A stretch of 64,000 nucleotides of DNA, taken from positions 2,342,553-2,406,552 of the forward strand of contig JAUZSN010000002.1 of the NCBI GenBank assembly GCA_030949405.1, in the 5' to 3' direction. The translations under genes were made by a program, and so were the position numbers. The notes under the pieces were generated by a model. It had not been told where the DNA came from. It saw only the letters and a list, made by a program, of their open reading frames with translations, and searched no databases. Shown piece after piece: positions 8,948 through 18,350 of the stretch (position 1 is its first letter; each line of letters starts with the position of its first letter). This DNA is from Methylococcales bacterium (GTDB lineage Bacteria > Pseudomonadota > Gammaproteobacteria > Methylococcales > Methylomonadaceae).

Positions 8948-11782
8948 ATGTCTTTACCTTCACTTCCTGCCGAATTACAGCCCCTGACAAGCCATGCAGT
9001 CACCCAATTTGAAGAAAAACTATCATTAGCTAACCTGTCTTTACCGACACATCCTGCGATAAAATATTCCTTAGAAAAAGTATTTTGTTGCAGTCAATTT
9101 GTTACGGAAAGCTGTCATCGGTATCCTTCTCTTTTGATTGATTTAATAACCTCTGAGGCTTTATTTTCAAATGAACATCGGGTTAATTATTCGACTTATC
9201 TAGCTAAGCAATGTATTAATACTGAAAATGAATTAATGCACTGTTTACGTTTTTTTCGTCGCCAAGAAATGGTTCGTATTGCATGGCGTGATTTAGCGGG
9301 CTGGTCAACGTTAGATGAAACCTTACAGGACTTAACGGCCTTAGCTGAAGCCTGTATTCAAACTGCTCTTGATTTTTTATACCAAGAAGCTTGTAAACGT
9401 CGTGGAATACCTACCTTAGCCGATGGAACCGCCATCAATATTGTCGTTCTAGGGATGGGGAAGTTAGGTGCGTGGGAATTAAATTACTCATCGGATATTG
9501 ACTTGATTTTTGCTTATGCCGAAGAAGGCATTTTAAATGATCGAAAACAAACACGTTATAGCGAATTTTTCAGCCGTATTTGTCGAAGCTTAGTTAAAGT
9601 TTTAGATGCAATTACCGTGGATGGTTTTGTTTTTCGCACAGATATTCGTTTACGTCCTTTTGGCGACAGTGGCGCAATTATCATGACCTTTGATGGGATG
9701 GAAAATTATTACCTCACCCAAGCACGCGAATGGGAACGGTATGCGATGATTAAAGCCCGTCAAGTCGCTGGTGATTTTGAAAGTGGTAAACAATTAATGG
9801 CCTTATTAAAACCGTTTGTTTATCGGCGTTATTTAGATTATGGGGCTTTTGAAGAATTACGCTCGCTAAAAACACAGATTACACAAGAATTACAACGTAA
9901 AAAAGGACAGGATAATATTAAACTGGGCTATGGGGGGATTCGTGAAATTGAGTTTATTGGTCAAGCCTTTCAATTAATTCGTGGCGGGCAAGAAGTTCAA
10001 TTACAACAACGCGGAATTTTAACCATTTTAAACTGTTTAGGTGAATTAAACTTACTCAGTAAAAATAATGCTCAAGCCTTGAGTGAATCCTATTGTTTTT
10101 TACGTCGTATTGAAAATCATATTCAACAATATCAAGATAAACAAACCCATGATTTACCGAAAGATCCGCAAGTACAACAAATTTTAGCCTATTCGCTTGA
10201 TTTTTCAGACTGGGCTGATTTTTTAGCGCATTTAAATGTTGTTAGAGAACAAGTACAAGCTGAATTTGAAGCTGTTTTTTCCGTATCGGAGCAAAATGAA
10301 AAACAATACAGCAGTGATTTACTCTGGTTAGGAACCGCGACCGAAGATGATTTATCCAGTTTAGCCTTTAACGATATTCAAACGGTTGTCAAGGGGCTGG
10401 TTGATTTTAAACAAACACATGCGATTAAACGATTAACGACGAAAGGTTTAGCCACGTTAGAGCGTTTGATGCCAAAATTAATTAACGCGGTTGTTCTCAT
10501 TAAAAATAGTGATGAAACCTTAAAACGTCTATTAGTTTTATTTGAAGCCGTTGCAGGACGCAATGTTTATTTATCGTTACTGGCTGAAAATCCTGAAGCA
10601 TTAACCCAATTAGTTAAGCTTTCTTCCGCAAGTGAATGGGTCTGTGAGTACTTAGCTCGTTATCCTATTTTATTTGATGAATTATTAGATACACGCTCTT
10701 TATACGAACCCTTGGAAAAAGAGGCGTTAAAACAACAATTACAGCAACAATTAGCTTCTATTGATTTAGCGGATGAAGAGCAAGTTATGATTGCTTTACG
10801 TCAATTTAAACACCTTAATGTATTACGCGTAGCGGCTGCCGATATTATGGGGAAAACTCCATTAATGGTGGTAAGCAATTATTTAACTTTAATTGCAGAA
10901 ACTATTGTGGATTATGTTATTAATTATAGTTGGCATTTATTGATACAAAAACATGGTTTCCCTGTTAATACGGGTGAACAGGTCGCTGGGTTTGCGGTTT
11001 TAGGGTTTGGAAAATTAGGCGGAATTGAATTAGGCTATGGTTCTGATTTAGACATGGTATTTTTATATGCGTGTGAAAAGGGACATACCTTAACAACAGG
11101 TAAAAAACCGATTCCCAATACTCAGTTTTATGGTCGGTTAGGGCAAAAAATTCGTCATATTTTAGATACTAAAATGTTAGCGGGTCTATTATATGAGGTT
11201 GATATGCGTCTTCGACCCAGTGGGCATTCGGGGTTATTAGTTTCAAATATAAATACGTATGAGAATTATTTTAAAAATGAGGCGTGGACGTGGGAGCATC
11301 AAGCGTTAGTTCGAGGGCGTTTTATTGCAGGGGATGCGAATTTACAAACTGATTTTTTAGCGATTCGGCAGCGTATTTTAAGTTTGCCGAGAGAGGTTTC
11401 CGTGCTTAAAAAGGAAGTTTTTGAAATGCGTGAAAAAATGCGTGAAACCTTGGCAAAAGAAAATGAAGGGCAGTTTGATATTAAGCAAAGTAGAGGCGGG
11501 GTTGTTGATATTGAGTTTATGGTTCAATTCGGGGTTTTATCACACAGTTCAGCGTATTTTGAGTTAACGCAGAATACAGATAATATTAATTTAATTAAAA
11601 AGCTTGAGACGCATCATTTTTTTACGGCTAAACAGGCCGAGGTCTTAACGTCAGCCTATTGTCATTATCGAGATTATGGACATCGACAAGTTTTACAAGG
11701 GCATAAGGCGGTTACTAAGGAGGCTATTTTTACCGAAGAACGTGAGTTTGTTGGAAAATTATGGACGGCGTTGATGGGTTGA
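8948..11782 (+). CDS. glnE: glutamine synthetase adenylyltransferase/deadenylase
   Basis: Bifunctional enzyme that adds or removes AMP on glutamine synthetase in response to PII proteins. Two nucleotidyltransferase domains are visible: GMGKLGAWELNYSSDIDLIF at about residue 168 and GFGKLGGIELGYGSDLDMVF at about 685, each with the GS...D.D catalytic signature, and each followed by a GlnE helical domain (YGGIREIEFI; RGGVVDIEFM). The start at 8948 is chosen because AGGAAAG lies just upstream; it gives 944 aa, the usual length. An upstream in-frame start at 8900 has no family support. Single gene. Confidence 0.95.
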   Translation: MSLPSLPAELQPLTSHAVTQFEEKLSLANLSLPTHPAIKYSLEKVFCCSQFVTESCHRYPSLLIDLITSEALFSNEHRVNYSTYLAKQCINTENELMHCLRFFRRQEMVRIAWRDLAGWSTLDETLQDLTALAEACIQTALDFLYQEACKRRGIPTLADGTAINIVVLGMGKLGAWELNYSSDIDLIFAYAEEGILNDRKQTRYSEFFSRICRSLVKVLDAITVDGFVFRTDIRLRPFGDSGAIIMTFDGMENYYLTQAREWERYAMIKARQVAGDFESGKQLMALLKPFVYRRYLDYGAFEELRSLKTQITQELQRKKGQDNIKLGYGGIREIEFIGQAFQLIRGGQEVQLQQRGILTILNCLGELNLLSKNNAQALSESYCFLRRIENHIQQYQDKQTHDLPKDPQVQQILAYSLDFSDWADFLAHLNVVREQVQAEFEAVFSVSEQNEKQYSSDLLWLGTATEDDLSSLAFNDIQTVVKGLVDFKQTHAIKRLTTKGLATLERLMPKLINAVVLIKNSDETLKRLLVLFEAVAGRNVYLSLLAENPEALTQLVKLSSASEWVCEYLARYPILFDELLDTRSLYEPLEKEALKQQLQQQLASIDLADEEQVMIALRQFKHLNVLRVAAADIMGKTPLMVVSNYLTLIAETIVDYVINYSWHLLIQKHGFPVNTGEQVAGFAVLGFGKLGGIELGYGSDLDMVFLYACEKGHTLTTGKKPIPNTQFYGRLGQKIRHILDTKMLAGLLYEVDMRLRPSGHSGLLVSNINTYENYFKNEAWTWEHQALVRGRFIAGDANLQTDFLAIRQRILSLPREVSVLKKEVFEMREKMRETLAKENEGQFDIKQSRGGVVDIEFMVQFGVLSHSSAYFELTQNTDNINLIKKLETHHFFTAKQAEVLTSAYCHYRDYGHRQVLQGHKAVTKEAIFTEEREFVGKLWTALMG

Positions 11783-12057
11783 ATCCTAACAGTTTGTATT
11801 AAAAATTAAAATGTGAACAACAAGCCACTGCGCCGTAAACAATTTCAAAAATGGTAATGGTTGGGACGTATAGTTGGCTTTTTGTCGTTTAATGATTAGG
11901 TTTAATAAGGTATACAGTCTTCTAATGCTATTGAACTCCTTTCACAATTTACCGTCTCAGCTAAATAGTTAACGTCAAAAACCTAATACTACTTCATTTG
12001 GTTTCAAAAATAATTTACACTTTACCACCATCCTAAACCGACTCTTAAATTATCAAC

Positions 12058-12648
12058 ATGAACCCCGAATCCTTAAGTTTCATTTTTTTAAATGCATTTT
12101 TAATTAACAACTTCGTCTTGGCACTTTTTTTAGGGCTTTGTCCCTTTGTCGGCGTTTCAGCAAAACGCGATACCGCCTTTAATATGAGTTTGGCCACCAT
12201 TTTTGTCATGTTTGTCAGTTCAATCTGTGCTTATGGTATTAATGTTGTCCTCGTCTATTTTAATTTAGAGTTTTTACGCCTCATTAGCTACATTGCCTTA
12301 ATTGCATCGGCGGTACAACTGGTGGAAATGATTTTAAAAAAATTTAGTCCCACTTTATTTAGAGCTTTAGGTATTTTTTTACCCTTAATTACCACTAATT
12401 GTGCCATCTTAGGGGTGGCTTTATTTCAGACGTCACGCGAGTATGATTTTTTTCAATCGGTCGCATTTAGTTTAGGGGCGGGCGCAGGATTCGGGTTAGC
12501 CATTGTCTTAATGGCTGGGTTACGAGAAAAATTAGAATTATCTAATTTACCTAATATTACCCAAGCCGCCGCATTAAGCATGATTCTTGCGGGAATATTA
12601 TCCCTTACATTTATGGGCTTTGCAGGATTAGGCGGTAGTACCGCATAA
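12058..12648 (+). CDS. rnfA: RnfA/NqrE-family electron transport subunit
   Basis: 196 aa with six predicted transmembrane helices. Near the N terminus INNFVLALFLGLCPFVGVS carries the conserved LGLCPF cysteine motif, and the second half has PLITTNCAILGVAL with the matching conserved Cys. The LGLCPF motif is closer to RnfA than to NqrE, whose equivalent is LGMC. RnfA/NqrE place a [2Fe-2S] centre between their two Cys loops in the membrane. No other rnf or nqr genes follow; only a Cys-rich mini-protein does (15 bp downstream). Either the rest of the complex is elsewhere, or this is an orphan paralogue. Confidence 0.85.
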   Translation: MNPESLSFIFLNAFLINNFVLALFLGLCPFVGVSAKRDTAFNMSLATIFVMFVSSICAYGINVVLVYFNLEFLRLISYIALIASAVQLVEMILKKFSPTLFRALGIFLPLITTNCAILGVALFQTSREYDFFQSVAFSLGAGAGFGLAIVLMAGLREKLELSNLPNITQAAALSMILAGILSLTFMGFAGLGGSTA

Positions 12649-12662
12649 AGGAATATATTTTT

Positions 12663-12845
12663 ATGATTAATTTTTTAGTTGCGATCAGTGTTATTTTTAT
12701 CTTAATGCTGGGTTGGATTTGGGTTCAACAACTCGCACGATCTTATGCACAAAAACACCCTGAATTAGGCGCGGTAAAAGAGGAAGGTTTAGGCTGTGGT
12801 AAAAGTTGTGGATGCAAAGAAGGGGGGTGTAAAAAAGAAGTCTAA
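12663..12845 (+). CDS. small Cys-rich single-pass membrane protein
   Basis: 60 aa: one N-terminal membrane helix (FLVAISVIFILMLGWIW), a linker, then CGKSCGCKEGGCKKE with four Cys. The layout (helix plus short Cys cluster) recalls NqrM-type accessory proteins that help load iron in Na+-NQR, but the spacing is not one I can match, so that is only a suggestion. It follows rnfA by 15 bp and is very likely co-transcribed with it, which supports a role in maturing or contacting the RnfA iron-sulfur site. Confidence 0.7.
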   Translation: MINFLVAISVIFILMLGWIWVQQLARSYAQKHPELGAVKEEGLGCGKSCGCKEGGCKKEV

Positions 12846-12866
12846 TTTCAAATTCTATACAAATTT

Positions 12867-12896
12867 TTGTTGTCGATAAATTCATCCCTGTATAAT
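12867..12896 (+). promoter_or_regulatory. sigma-70-type promoter of ychF
   Basis: TTGTTG at 12867-12872 and a perfect TATAAT at 12891-12896, 18 bp apart, 56 bp upstream of the ychF ATG. A small AACCC/GGGTT hairpin lies between promoter and gene. Read by eye only. Confidence 0.45.
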
Positions 12897-12951
12897 CCTC
12901 CTGAAAACCCCACAGGGTTATTTTTATCCTACCTTTTATTAAGAGAATTTT

Positions 12952-14043
12952 ATGGCACTTCATTGTGGAATTGTTGGTTTACCTAACGTGGGTAAATCGA
13001 CCCTTTTTAATGCACTTACTCAAGCAACTATTGCCGCTGAAAACTACCCTTTTTGTACCATAGACCCTAATATAGGCGTTGTTCCCGTTCCTGATAAACG
13101 AATGGAGGCATTAGCTGAAATTGTGAATCCTGAAAGAATTTTACCGACAACAATTGAATTTGTTGATATTGCAGGTTTAGTGGCAGGGGCTTCTAAAGGC
13201 GAGGGGTTAGGTAATCAATTTTTAGGTAATATTAGAGAAACGGATGCGATTGCTCATGTCGTTCGTTGTTTTGAAGATGAAAATGTTATTCATGTTGAAG
13301 GGAAAGTTGATCCTTTAAGTGATATAGAAATCATCAATACAGAACTCGCGCTTGCCGATATGGCCTCGGTTGAAAAATCCTTGCAACGAGCAACAAAAGC
13401 TTCTAAGTCAGGAAATAAAGACGAGATAGCTAAAAAGAAAGTGTTAGAAAAAACCCTCGCGCATTTAGATAAAGGCAAGGCAGTACGCTCTTTAGGCTTA
13501 ACCGAAGATGAAGTTATTTTAATTAAAGATCTTTGTTTAATTACGTTAAAACCAACGCTTTATATTGCTAATGTCGATGATAATGGGTTTGAAAACAATC
13601 CTTTTTTAGACCGTGTTAAAGAATTTGCTATGGAAGACAATTCAAATGTGGTTGCTGTTTGTGCCGCCATTGAAGCTGAAATTGTACAATTAGATGATGA
13701 AGAAAAAAAAGAGTTTTTGGATGACTTAGGCTTAGACGAGCCAGGTCTTGACCGCGTTGTTAGGGCGACCTATAATTTATTAAATTTATCGACTTATTTT
13801 ACCGCAGGCGTTAAAGAAGTCAGAGCGTGGACAATTCCTATGCTAGCAACCGCGCCACAAGCTGCGGGAGTTATTCATACTGATTTTGAAAAAGGTTTCA
13901 TTCGTGCCGAAATTACTTCTTACCAAGATTTTATTGATCACAAGGGTGAGCAAGGGGCAAAAGACGCAGGAAAATGGCGTTTAGAGGGTAAAGACTATAA
14001 TGTTAAAGATGGCGATGTGATACATTTTAGATTTAATGTTTGA
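12952..14043 (+). CDS. ychF: redox-regulated ATPase YchF (Obg-like)
   Basis: Universally conserved P-loop ATPase that associates with ribosomes. It has G1 GLPNVGKST at residues 8-16, the G3-like [27 protein letters not shown] in place of the GTPase NKxD motif (explaining ATP preference), a central coiled-coil insertion, and a C-terminal TGS domain. 363 aa is the standard length. It has its own promoter-like site upstream, with a weak terminator-like hairpin and the tRNA gene downstream. Confidence 0.95.
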   Translation: MALHCGIVGLPNVGKSTLFNALTQATIAAENYPFCTIDPNIGVVPVPDKRMEALAEIVNPERILPTTIEFVDIAGLVAGASKGEGLGNQFLGNIRETDAIAHVVRCFEDENVIHVEGKVDPLSDIEIINTELALADMASVEKSLQRATKASKSGNKDEIAKKKVLEKTLAHLDKGKAVRSLGLTEDEVILIKDLCLITLKPTLYIANVDDNGFENNPFLDRVKEFAMEDNSNVVAVCAAIEAEIVQLDDEEKKEFLDDLGLDEPGLDRVVRATYNLLNLSTYFTAGVKEVRAWTIPMLATAPQAAGVIHTDFEKGFIRAEITSYQDFIDHKGEQGAKDAGKWRLEGKDYNVKDGDVIHFRFNV

Positions 14044-14049
14044 CAAATT

Positions 14050-14078
14050 AAGGGCGAGTAATTAAAATGCTCGCTCTT
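14050..14078 (+). terminator. weak terminator-like hairpin after ychF
   Basis: AAGGGCGAG (14050-14058) pairs with CTCGCTCTT (14070-14078), 9 bp with one G-T pair and an 11-base loop. The T tract after it is poor, so this is tentative. Confidence 0.35.
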
Positions 14079-14092
14079 TACCCAAGTGCAAT

Positions 14093-14170
14093 GGCGATAT
14101 AGCTCAGTCCGGTTAGAGCGCGGGATTCATAACCCCGAGGTCCCAGGTTCGATCCCCGGTGTCGCCACCA
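14093..14170 (+). tRNA. tRNA with CAT anticodon (Met, elongator type)
   Basis: A full cloverleaf can be drawn: acceptor GGCGATA with TGTCGCC (one wobble), D arm GCTC...GAGC, anticodon loop TTCATAA with CAT at 14128-14130, T arm CCAGG TTCGATC CCCGG, discriminator A and an encoded CCA end. The acceptor stem is fully paired, so it is not an initiator. CAT is also used by the Ile2 tRNA (lysidine-modified), which cannot be ruled out by eye. It lies between ychF and serS. Confidence 0.92.
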
Positions 14171-14293
14171 TCTTTTTGTACTTCACCTCTATTCTTAAAA
14201 CTTCTCCCTGTTAAACTCACTATAAACACGTTAGCCGATGTTATCGCAAACGACCCTCTTGAGTACAACTAGCTCGCTTTTAAAGGACTTCTC

Positions 14294-15568
14294 ATGTTAG
14301 ATCCGCGTTTATTTAGAAATGATATTGATTTTATCAAAACTCAACTTGATCGTCGTAATTTTGATTTTGATGTTGATGCCTATCAAATGCTTGAAAGTCA
14401 ACGCAAAGAAATTCAAGTTAAAACGCAACAGTTGCAAAATGAACGGAATGTGCGGTCTAAAAAAATAGGTCAAGCAAGAGCAAAAGGGGAAGATATTCAG
14501 CCTTTATTAGCCGAAATTGATGATTTTGGTACACAACTTAAAGCCGCTGAAGCCGATTTAACTCAAATTCAAACGCAAATAACCACCATCATGGAGGGGA
14601 TTCCTAACCTTCTTGATGCAGCGGTCCCTGCGGGAAAATCAGAAGATGATAATATTGAAATAAGTCGTTGGGGAACATTACCTGAATTTAAGTTTAAACC
14701 TAAAGATCATGTTGATTTAGGTGAAAATATTAACCAAATAAGTTTTGAATTAGGGGCAAAAATTGCCAGTGCGCGATTTGTCGTTTTAACAGGACACATT
14801 GCGCGATTACAACGGGCGATTATACAGTTCATGTTAAATACTCATACGCAAGAACATGGGTATACTGAAACGTATGTGCCTTTTTTAGCGAATGCGGCCA
14901 GTCTTCGCGGGACAGGACAACTTCCTAAGTTTGAAGCCGATTTATTTAAAGCCAGTGAGAATCCTGATTTATACTTAATTCCAACGGCAGAAGTTCCCGT
15001 TACGAATAGAGTTCGTGATGTGATTGTCGATGCTGACGAACTTCCACTTAAATTTACCTGTCATTCCCCCTGCTTTCGTAGTGAAGCGGGTGCTTATGGA
15101 CGCGATGTGCGGGGCATGATTCGCCAACATCAATTTGAAAAAGTCGAATTGGTACAAATTGTTAAGCCCGAAGATTCTGAGGCTGCTCATGAGCAATTAA
15201 CCGCGAATGCCGAAGTTATTTTACAAAAATTAAACTTACCTTATCGTAAAGTATTGCTTTGTGCAGGCGATACGGGGTTTTCATCGACTAAAACCTATGA
15301 TCTTGAAGTGTGGCTACCGGGACAAGCAACTTATCGCGAAATTTCATCGTGCAGTAATTTTAAAGATTTTCAAGCCCGTCGTTTACAAGCGCGTTGGAAA
15401 AATTCTGAGATGAAAAAACCTGAACTGGTGCATACGATTAATGGCTCTGGATTAGCCGCTGGAAGAACATTAATTGCTATTATGGAAAATTATCAGGATG
15501 AGCAAGGACGAATTGCGATCCCCGAAGTTTTATTACCTTACATGGGGAATATAACGCTAATTGGTTAG
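14294..15568 (+). CDS. serS: seryl-tRNA synthetase
   Basis: Class II synthetase charging tRNA-Ser (and tRNA-Sec). It begins MLDPRLFR, has the long antiparallel coiled-coil arm at about residues 25-105, then motif 2 ([20 protein letters not shown]) around residue 255 and motif 3 ([19 protein letters not shown]) near 380. 424 aa is normal. AAGGA precedes the ATG by about 6 nt. A single transcription unit just after the tRNA. Confidence 0.96.
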   Translation: MLDPRLFRNDIDFIKTQLDRRNFDFDVDAYQMLESQRKEIQVKTQQLQNERNVRSKKIGQARAKGEDIQPLLAEIDDFGTQLKAAEADLTQIQTQITTIMEGIPNLLDAAVPAGKSEDDNIEISRWGTLPEFKFKPKDHVDLGENINQISFELGAKIASARFVVLTGHIARLQRAIIQFMLNTHTQEHGYTETYVPFLANAASLRGTGQLPKFEADLFKASENPDLYLIPTAEVPVTNRVRDVIVDADELPLKFTCHSPCFRSEAGAYGRDVRGMIRQHQFEKVELVQIVKPEDSEAAHEQLTANAEVILQKLNLPYRKVLLCAGDTGFSSTKTYDLEVWLPGQATYREISSCSNFKDFQARRLQARWKNSEMKKPELVHTINGSGLAAGRTLIAIMENYQDEQGRIAIPEVLLPYMGNITLIG

Positions 15569-15726
15569 TCTACTAACAGTGTAAATGCTATAGAGACGCG
15601 GGTATTTTCGTTGGGTCTCTCATTGTTGTCACCATTTGATGAAGGCGGGTAAACGGCTGAGAAACCAAACTTTTATATTTTTAATCAAAAATTTATGGAA
15701 GCCCGCCTTTGGAAATATTGTTTTAA
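15569..15726. other. non-coding stretch after serS
   Basis: No gene seen. It contains AAGGCGGGT near 15643 and its complement GCCCGCCTT near 15700, which could pair across a ~50-base loop, and a degenerate GAGACGCG...GGGTCTC palindrome near 15592-15615 related to the perfect one at 22371. The 161-bp miniature element begins at 15727. Confidence 0.4.
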
Positions 15727-15887
15727 GGAATGAGAACTAAATAATACCCGAAACTTAAAATATATTTTTACCATGAAGAACATGAAGTTCATGAAGAAAA
15801 ATCATTAAAACTTCATGTTCTTCATGATTTATATGTTTTATTGCGTAAACCAATGTGTAGTTTCGGGTATTATTAAAATGGCGTTCC
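15727..15887. mobile_element. 161-bp miniature element, copy 1
   Basis: Begins GGAATGAGAACTAAATAATA and ends with a partly complementary segment closing in GGCGTTCC. The strongest inverted part is AATACCCGAAACT against AGTTTCGGGTATT. Inside is a second inverted pair built from CATGAAGAACATGAAG-type words. An apparently identical 161-bp copy is at 62536-62696. TTAA occurs on both sides. No coding capacity. A non-autonomous element whose parent is not in the window. Confidence 0.75.
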
Positions 15888-15922
15888 TTAATCATCGGCT
15901 CAAAGGGATCATGGGTTAATTT

Positions 15923-16654
15923 TCACTTGCTATTCGTTTTAAGATTATCTGCATGTAGCCCACATTCTTTTTTGGTTTCCGATTCCCACCACCATCGTCC
16001 CACGCGTTCATGCTGGTTAGGCAAAACAGAACGGGTACAGGGTTCGCAACCAATACTAATAAACCCTTGTTTATGTAAAGGGTTAAAAGGAACTTGATAG
16101 GCTTCAATATAATCCCAAACCTGTTCCGAACTCCAATTGAGGAGAGGATTAAATTTAATCAACGGTTTATCATCCGTAGAAAAAGCACTATCCAATTGAA
16201 CTTCAGGGATTGCATGTCGTGTATCTAAACTTTGATCCTTACGCTGTCCTGTAATCCACGCATCTAAGTGTGATAATTTACGTCTTAAAGGCTCAACCTT
16301 ACGAATACCACAGCATTGCTGATGCCCCTCTTCATAAAAACTAAATAAGCCTTTTTCTTTAACTAACGCTTCAATAGCCGCTGAATCAGGACTTAAACAT
16401 TCAATATCAATGTTGTAATGCGTTCTGACTTGCTCAATAAATCGATAGGTTTCAGGATGTAATCGTCCAGTATCCAATGAAAAAACATGGATCTCTTTTT
16501 TCATTTGTAAGGCCATATCAATTAAAATGACATCTTCTGCCCCACTAAAAGAAATTGCAACCGTGTCAAAATTATTTAATGCGGTTCTTAAAATTTTTCG
16601 GGGGCTTTTATCATGAAGTTCGGCTTGTAATGTGGCTATCTCTAATTTAGTCAT
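15923..16654 (-). CDS. cysH: CysH-family APS/PAPS reductase (iron-sulfur type)
   Basis: Reduces activated sulfate (APS) to sulfite in assimilatory sulfur metabolism. Evidence: the PP-loop-like [12 protein letters not shown], then [10 protein letters not shown], later CEPCT, and ECGLH near the C terminus. The CC plus CxxC pairs mark the [4Fe-4S] form that prefers APS over PAPS, and ECGLH holds the catalytic Cys. The start at 16654 (MTKLE) is chosen for the AAGAGA ribosome site upstream; an upstream in-frame extension to 16711 lacks family similarity. It is divergent from the Crp/Fnr-type gene, which may regulate it (inference). Confidence 0.92.
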   Translation of the reverse strand: MTKLEIATLQAELHDKSPRKILRTALNNFDTVAISFSGAEDVILIDMALQMKKEIHVFSLDTGRLHPETYRFIEQVRTHYNIDIECLSPDSAAIEALVKEKGLFSFYEEGHQQCCGIRKVEPLRRKLSHLDAWITGQRKDQSLDTRHAIPEVQLDSAFSTDDKPLIKFNPLLNWSSEQVWDYIEAYQVPFNPLHKQGFISIGCEPCTRSVLPNQHERVGRWWWESETKKECGLHADNLKTNSK

Positions 16655-16855
16655 GGTTTCTCTTACGTTATAAAAATATTTATTAGCGGTGATATTAGAT
16701 AATAAAGACAAATTCAGGCATGAGTACGTGATTTGTTTGACTCGCTATTCTAACATTTATGCGTGAATTTTTAATTTTTAGCCGTTAAAGATTCCATCAA
16801 AAACTAAAAATAGAGGTAAAATTAATCTTTAGACTCATCATTATAAGGAAACAAT

Positions 16856-17524
16856 ATGGTTAAGCATCACTCGTTATGGACACGTTACTTTCCTCAATTC
16901 ATCGCTAATAGTGATGCAACCATGAGACGTTTAATGGATTCAGCGCAATTAGTTAAATTACCCGCAGGACAGCAGATTTTTTATCCAGGAAGTGTGTGTG
17001 AAAATTATTTATTGCTTTTAGAGGGACGCGTAAAAACACAATTAATTTCTGAAAATGGACGTGAAATGTTGCTTTATCATGTCTGCTCAGGCGATTCGTG
17101 TGTTTTAACGACATCGTGCTTATTAGGAGGCGATCATTATCCAGCGGAGGGCATTGCTGAAACAGATGTTAGTGCCTTTGTGATTTCTAAACATGCCTTT
17201 CACCGCTGTATTGACCAGTCAGCTTTTTTTCGTGAATTTGTTTTTAAAAATTTTTCTTCGCGGTTATCAACGGTGATTACCCGAATGGAGGATGTTGTTT
17301 TTGGGGCGATTGACTTTCGATTAAGTAAACTTTTATTAGCCTCATCTGAAAGCCCCTTAAAAATTACGCACCACGCACTGGCATCCGAATTAGGCACAGC
17401 GCGTGAAGTCGTTTCTCGACACTTAAAACGTTTTGAACGTTATGGTTGGTTGCAGCTAAATAGAGGGACAATTGAACTCATTAATCGGCAAGCCTTGGAA
17501 AAAATTCGTGAACAAACGAATTAA
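16856..17524 (+). CDS. Crp/Fnr-family transcription regulator
   Basis: 222 aa with an N-terminal cyclic-nucleotide-binding-like domain (about residues 20-130; GQQIFYPGSVCENYLLLLEGRV) and a C-terminal winged helix (LASELGTAREVVSRHLKRFERYGWL, about 170-195). The N-terminal Fnr-type Cys cluster is absent, so it is not an oxygen-sensing Fnr; the ligand is unknown. AAGGAAAC precedes the ATG. The gene is divergent from cysH and convergent (4-bp overlap) with a small membrane-protein gene. Confidence 0.85.
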   Translation: MVKHHSLWTRYFPQFIANSDATMRRLMDSAQLVKLPAGQQIFYPGSVCENYLLLLEGRVKTQLISENGREMLLYHVCSGDSCVLTTSCLLGGDHYPAEGIAETDVSAFVISKHAFHRCIDQSAFFREFVFKNFSSRLSTVITRMEDVVFGAIDFRLSKLLLASSESPLKITHHALASELGTAREVVSRHLKRFERYGWLQLNRGTIELINRQALEKIREQTN

Positions 17525-17703
17525 CCTTTTGAATCATCAGCATCTTCTTTATGCTCATCATCAATAAAACGCACAATAATAAAGCCTAAAATACCCGCGA
17601 CAAAAGCGGCCATCATTAATGGCATTGCAAATGGAATATCGTGATGGTCACGCATATTCATTTGAAAAACAGTAGAAAATATACTTAAAACGAAATCAGT
17701 CAT
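17521..17703 (-). CDS. small single-pass membrane protein, unknown
   Basis: 60 aa: a short polar N part with MRDHHDIPF, one membrane helix (AMPLMMAAFVAGILGFIIV) and an acidic tail (IDDEHKEDADD). I do not recognise the family. It overlaps the 3' end of the Crp/Fnr-type gene by 4 bp on the opposite strand. The compact helix-plus-charged-tail architecture makes it plausible as a real gene. Confidence 0.5.
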   Translation of the reverse strand: MTDFVLSIFSTVFQMNMRDHHDIPFAMPLMMAAFVAGILGFIIVRFIDDEHKEDADDSKG

Positions 17704-18092
17704 AGCAGTCCTTGATGATTTAAAAGATACCTTAATGGCGGAATTAATAATAAATCGTTTTGCTATTTTGTTCAGTGATTAAGTCACATTAGCTGAAAAA
17801 ATAATGAATCACTTGGTCTGTTGAAAAAGTTTTTTAACTGAAAAGCTAAAATTTTGTTGAATACGTCCCTGATTTTTATCGTCATGGTTTAGGTATAAAT
17901 CAACCCCACAGACACGGGGTATTATTGAACAACGGCCCTTAGCACTTAAGCCTATGTCTATTTAGGGAATGTAAAAAGCGCAAATGAAAAGCTGGCATTA
18001 GCTCTCAGTCATCAAGAGGCATTGCTGGTTAATAACGGAATGGAGTTGGAATAATATTTATTCCGTAAAAAATAAGGCCAAAAGGGTTAAGG
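17704..18092. other. 389-bp stretch without recognised gene
   Basis: No gene, RNA or clear terminator identified. A short plus-strand open stretch at about 17950-18054 ends in a stop and reads like a fragment (VKSANEKLALALSHQEALL), but it has no start and no family I can name; it may be the relic of another gene next to the interrupted kinase. Confidence 0.3.
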
Positions 18093-18350
18093 TCATATTT
18101 TTTTAATGGGTAGGATAAACGTAAAGACAGCCCCCAAGCCATCACCTTCTGATTCGGCCCAAATCTTGCCATTATGATTCTCAACAATTTTACGGCATAG
18201 CGCAAGCCCAACCCCTGTTCCCTCAAAATGATTATGTGCTTGTAACCGTGAAAAAACTTTAAATAAACGATCCGTTTTTAATGGATTAATACCAATTCCA
18301 TTATCGGTGATGCTAACCTGAAACAAAGCCCCATCTACTTTAGCCTCAAT

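Noticed and set aside
13290-13478. Minus-strand open frame inside ychF
   Set aside because: Composition follows the ychF codons; no homology.
15727-15887. CRISPR-like repeat made of CATGAAGAACATGAAG words
   Set aside because: Only inverted pairs within one element, no regular spacers, no cas genes anywhere in the window.
17950-18054. Short open stretch before the interrupted kinase as a gene fragment
   Set aside because: No start, no family, about 34 codons; recorded only as a possible relic.
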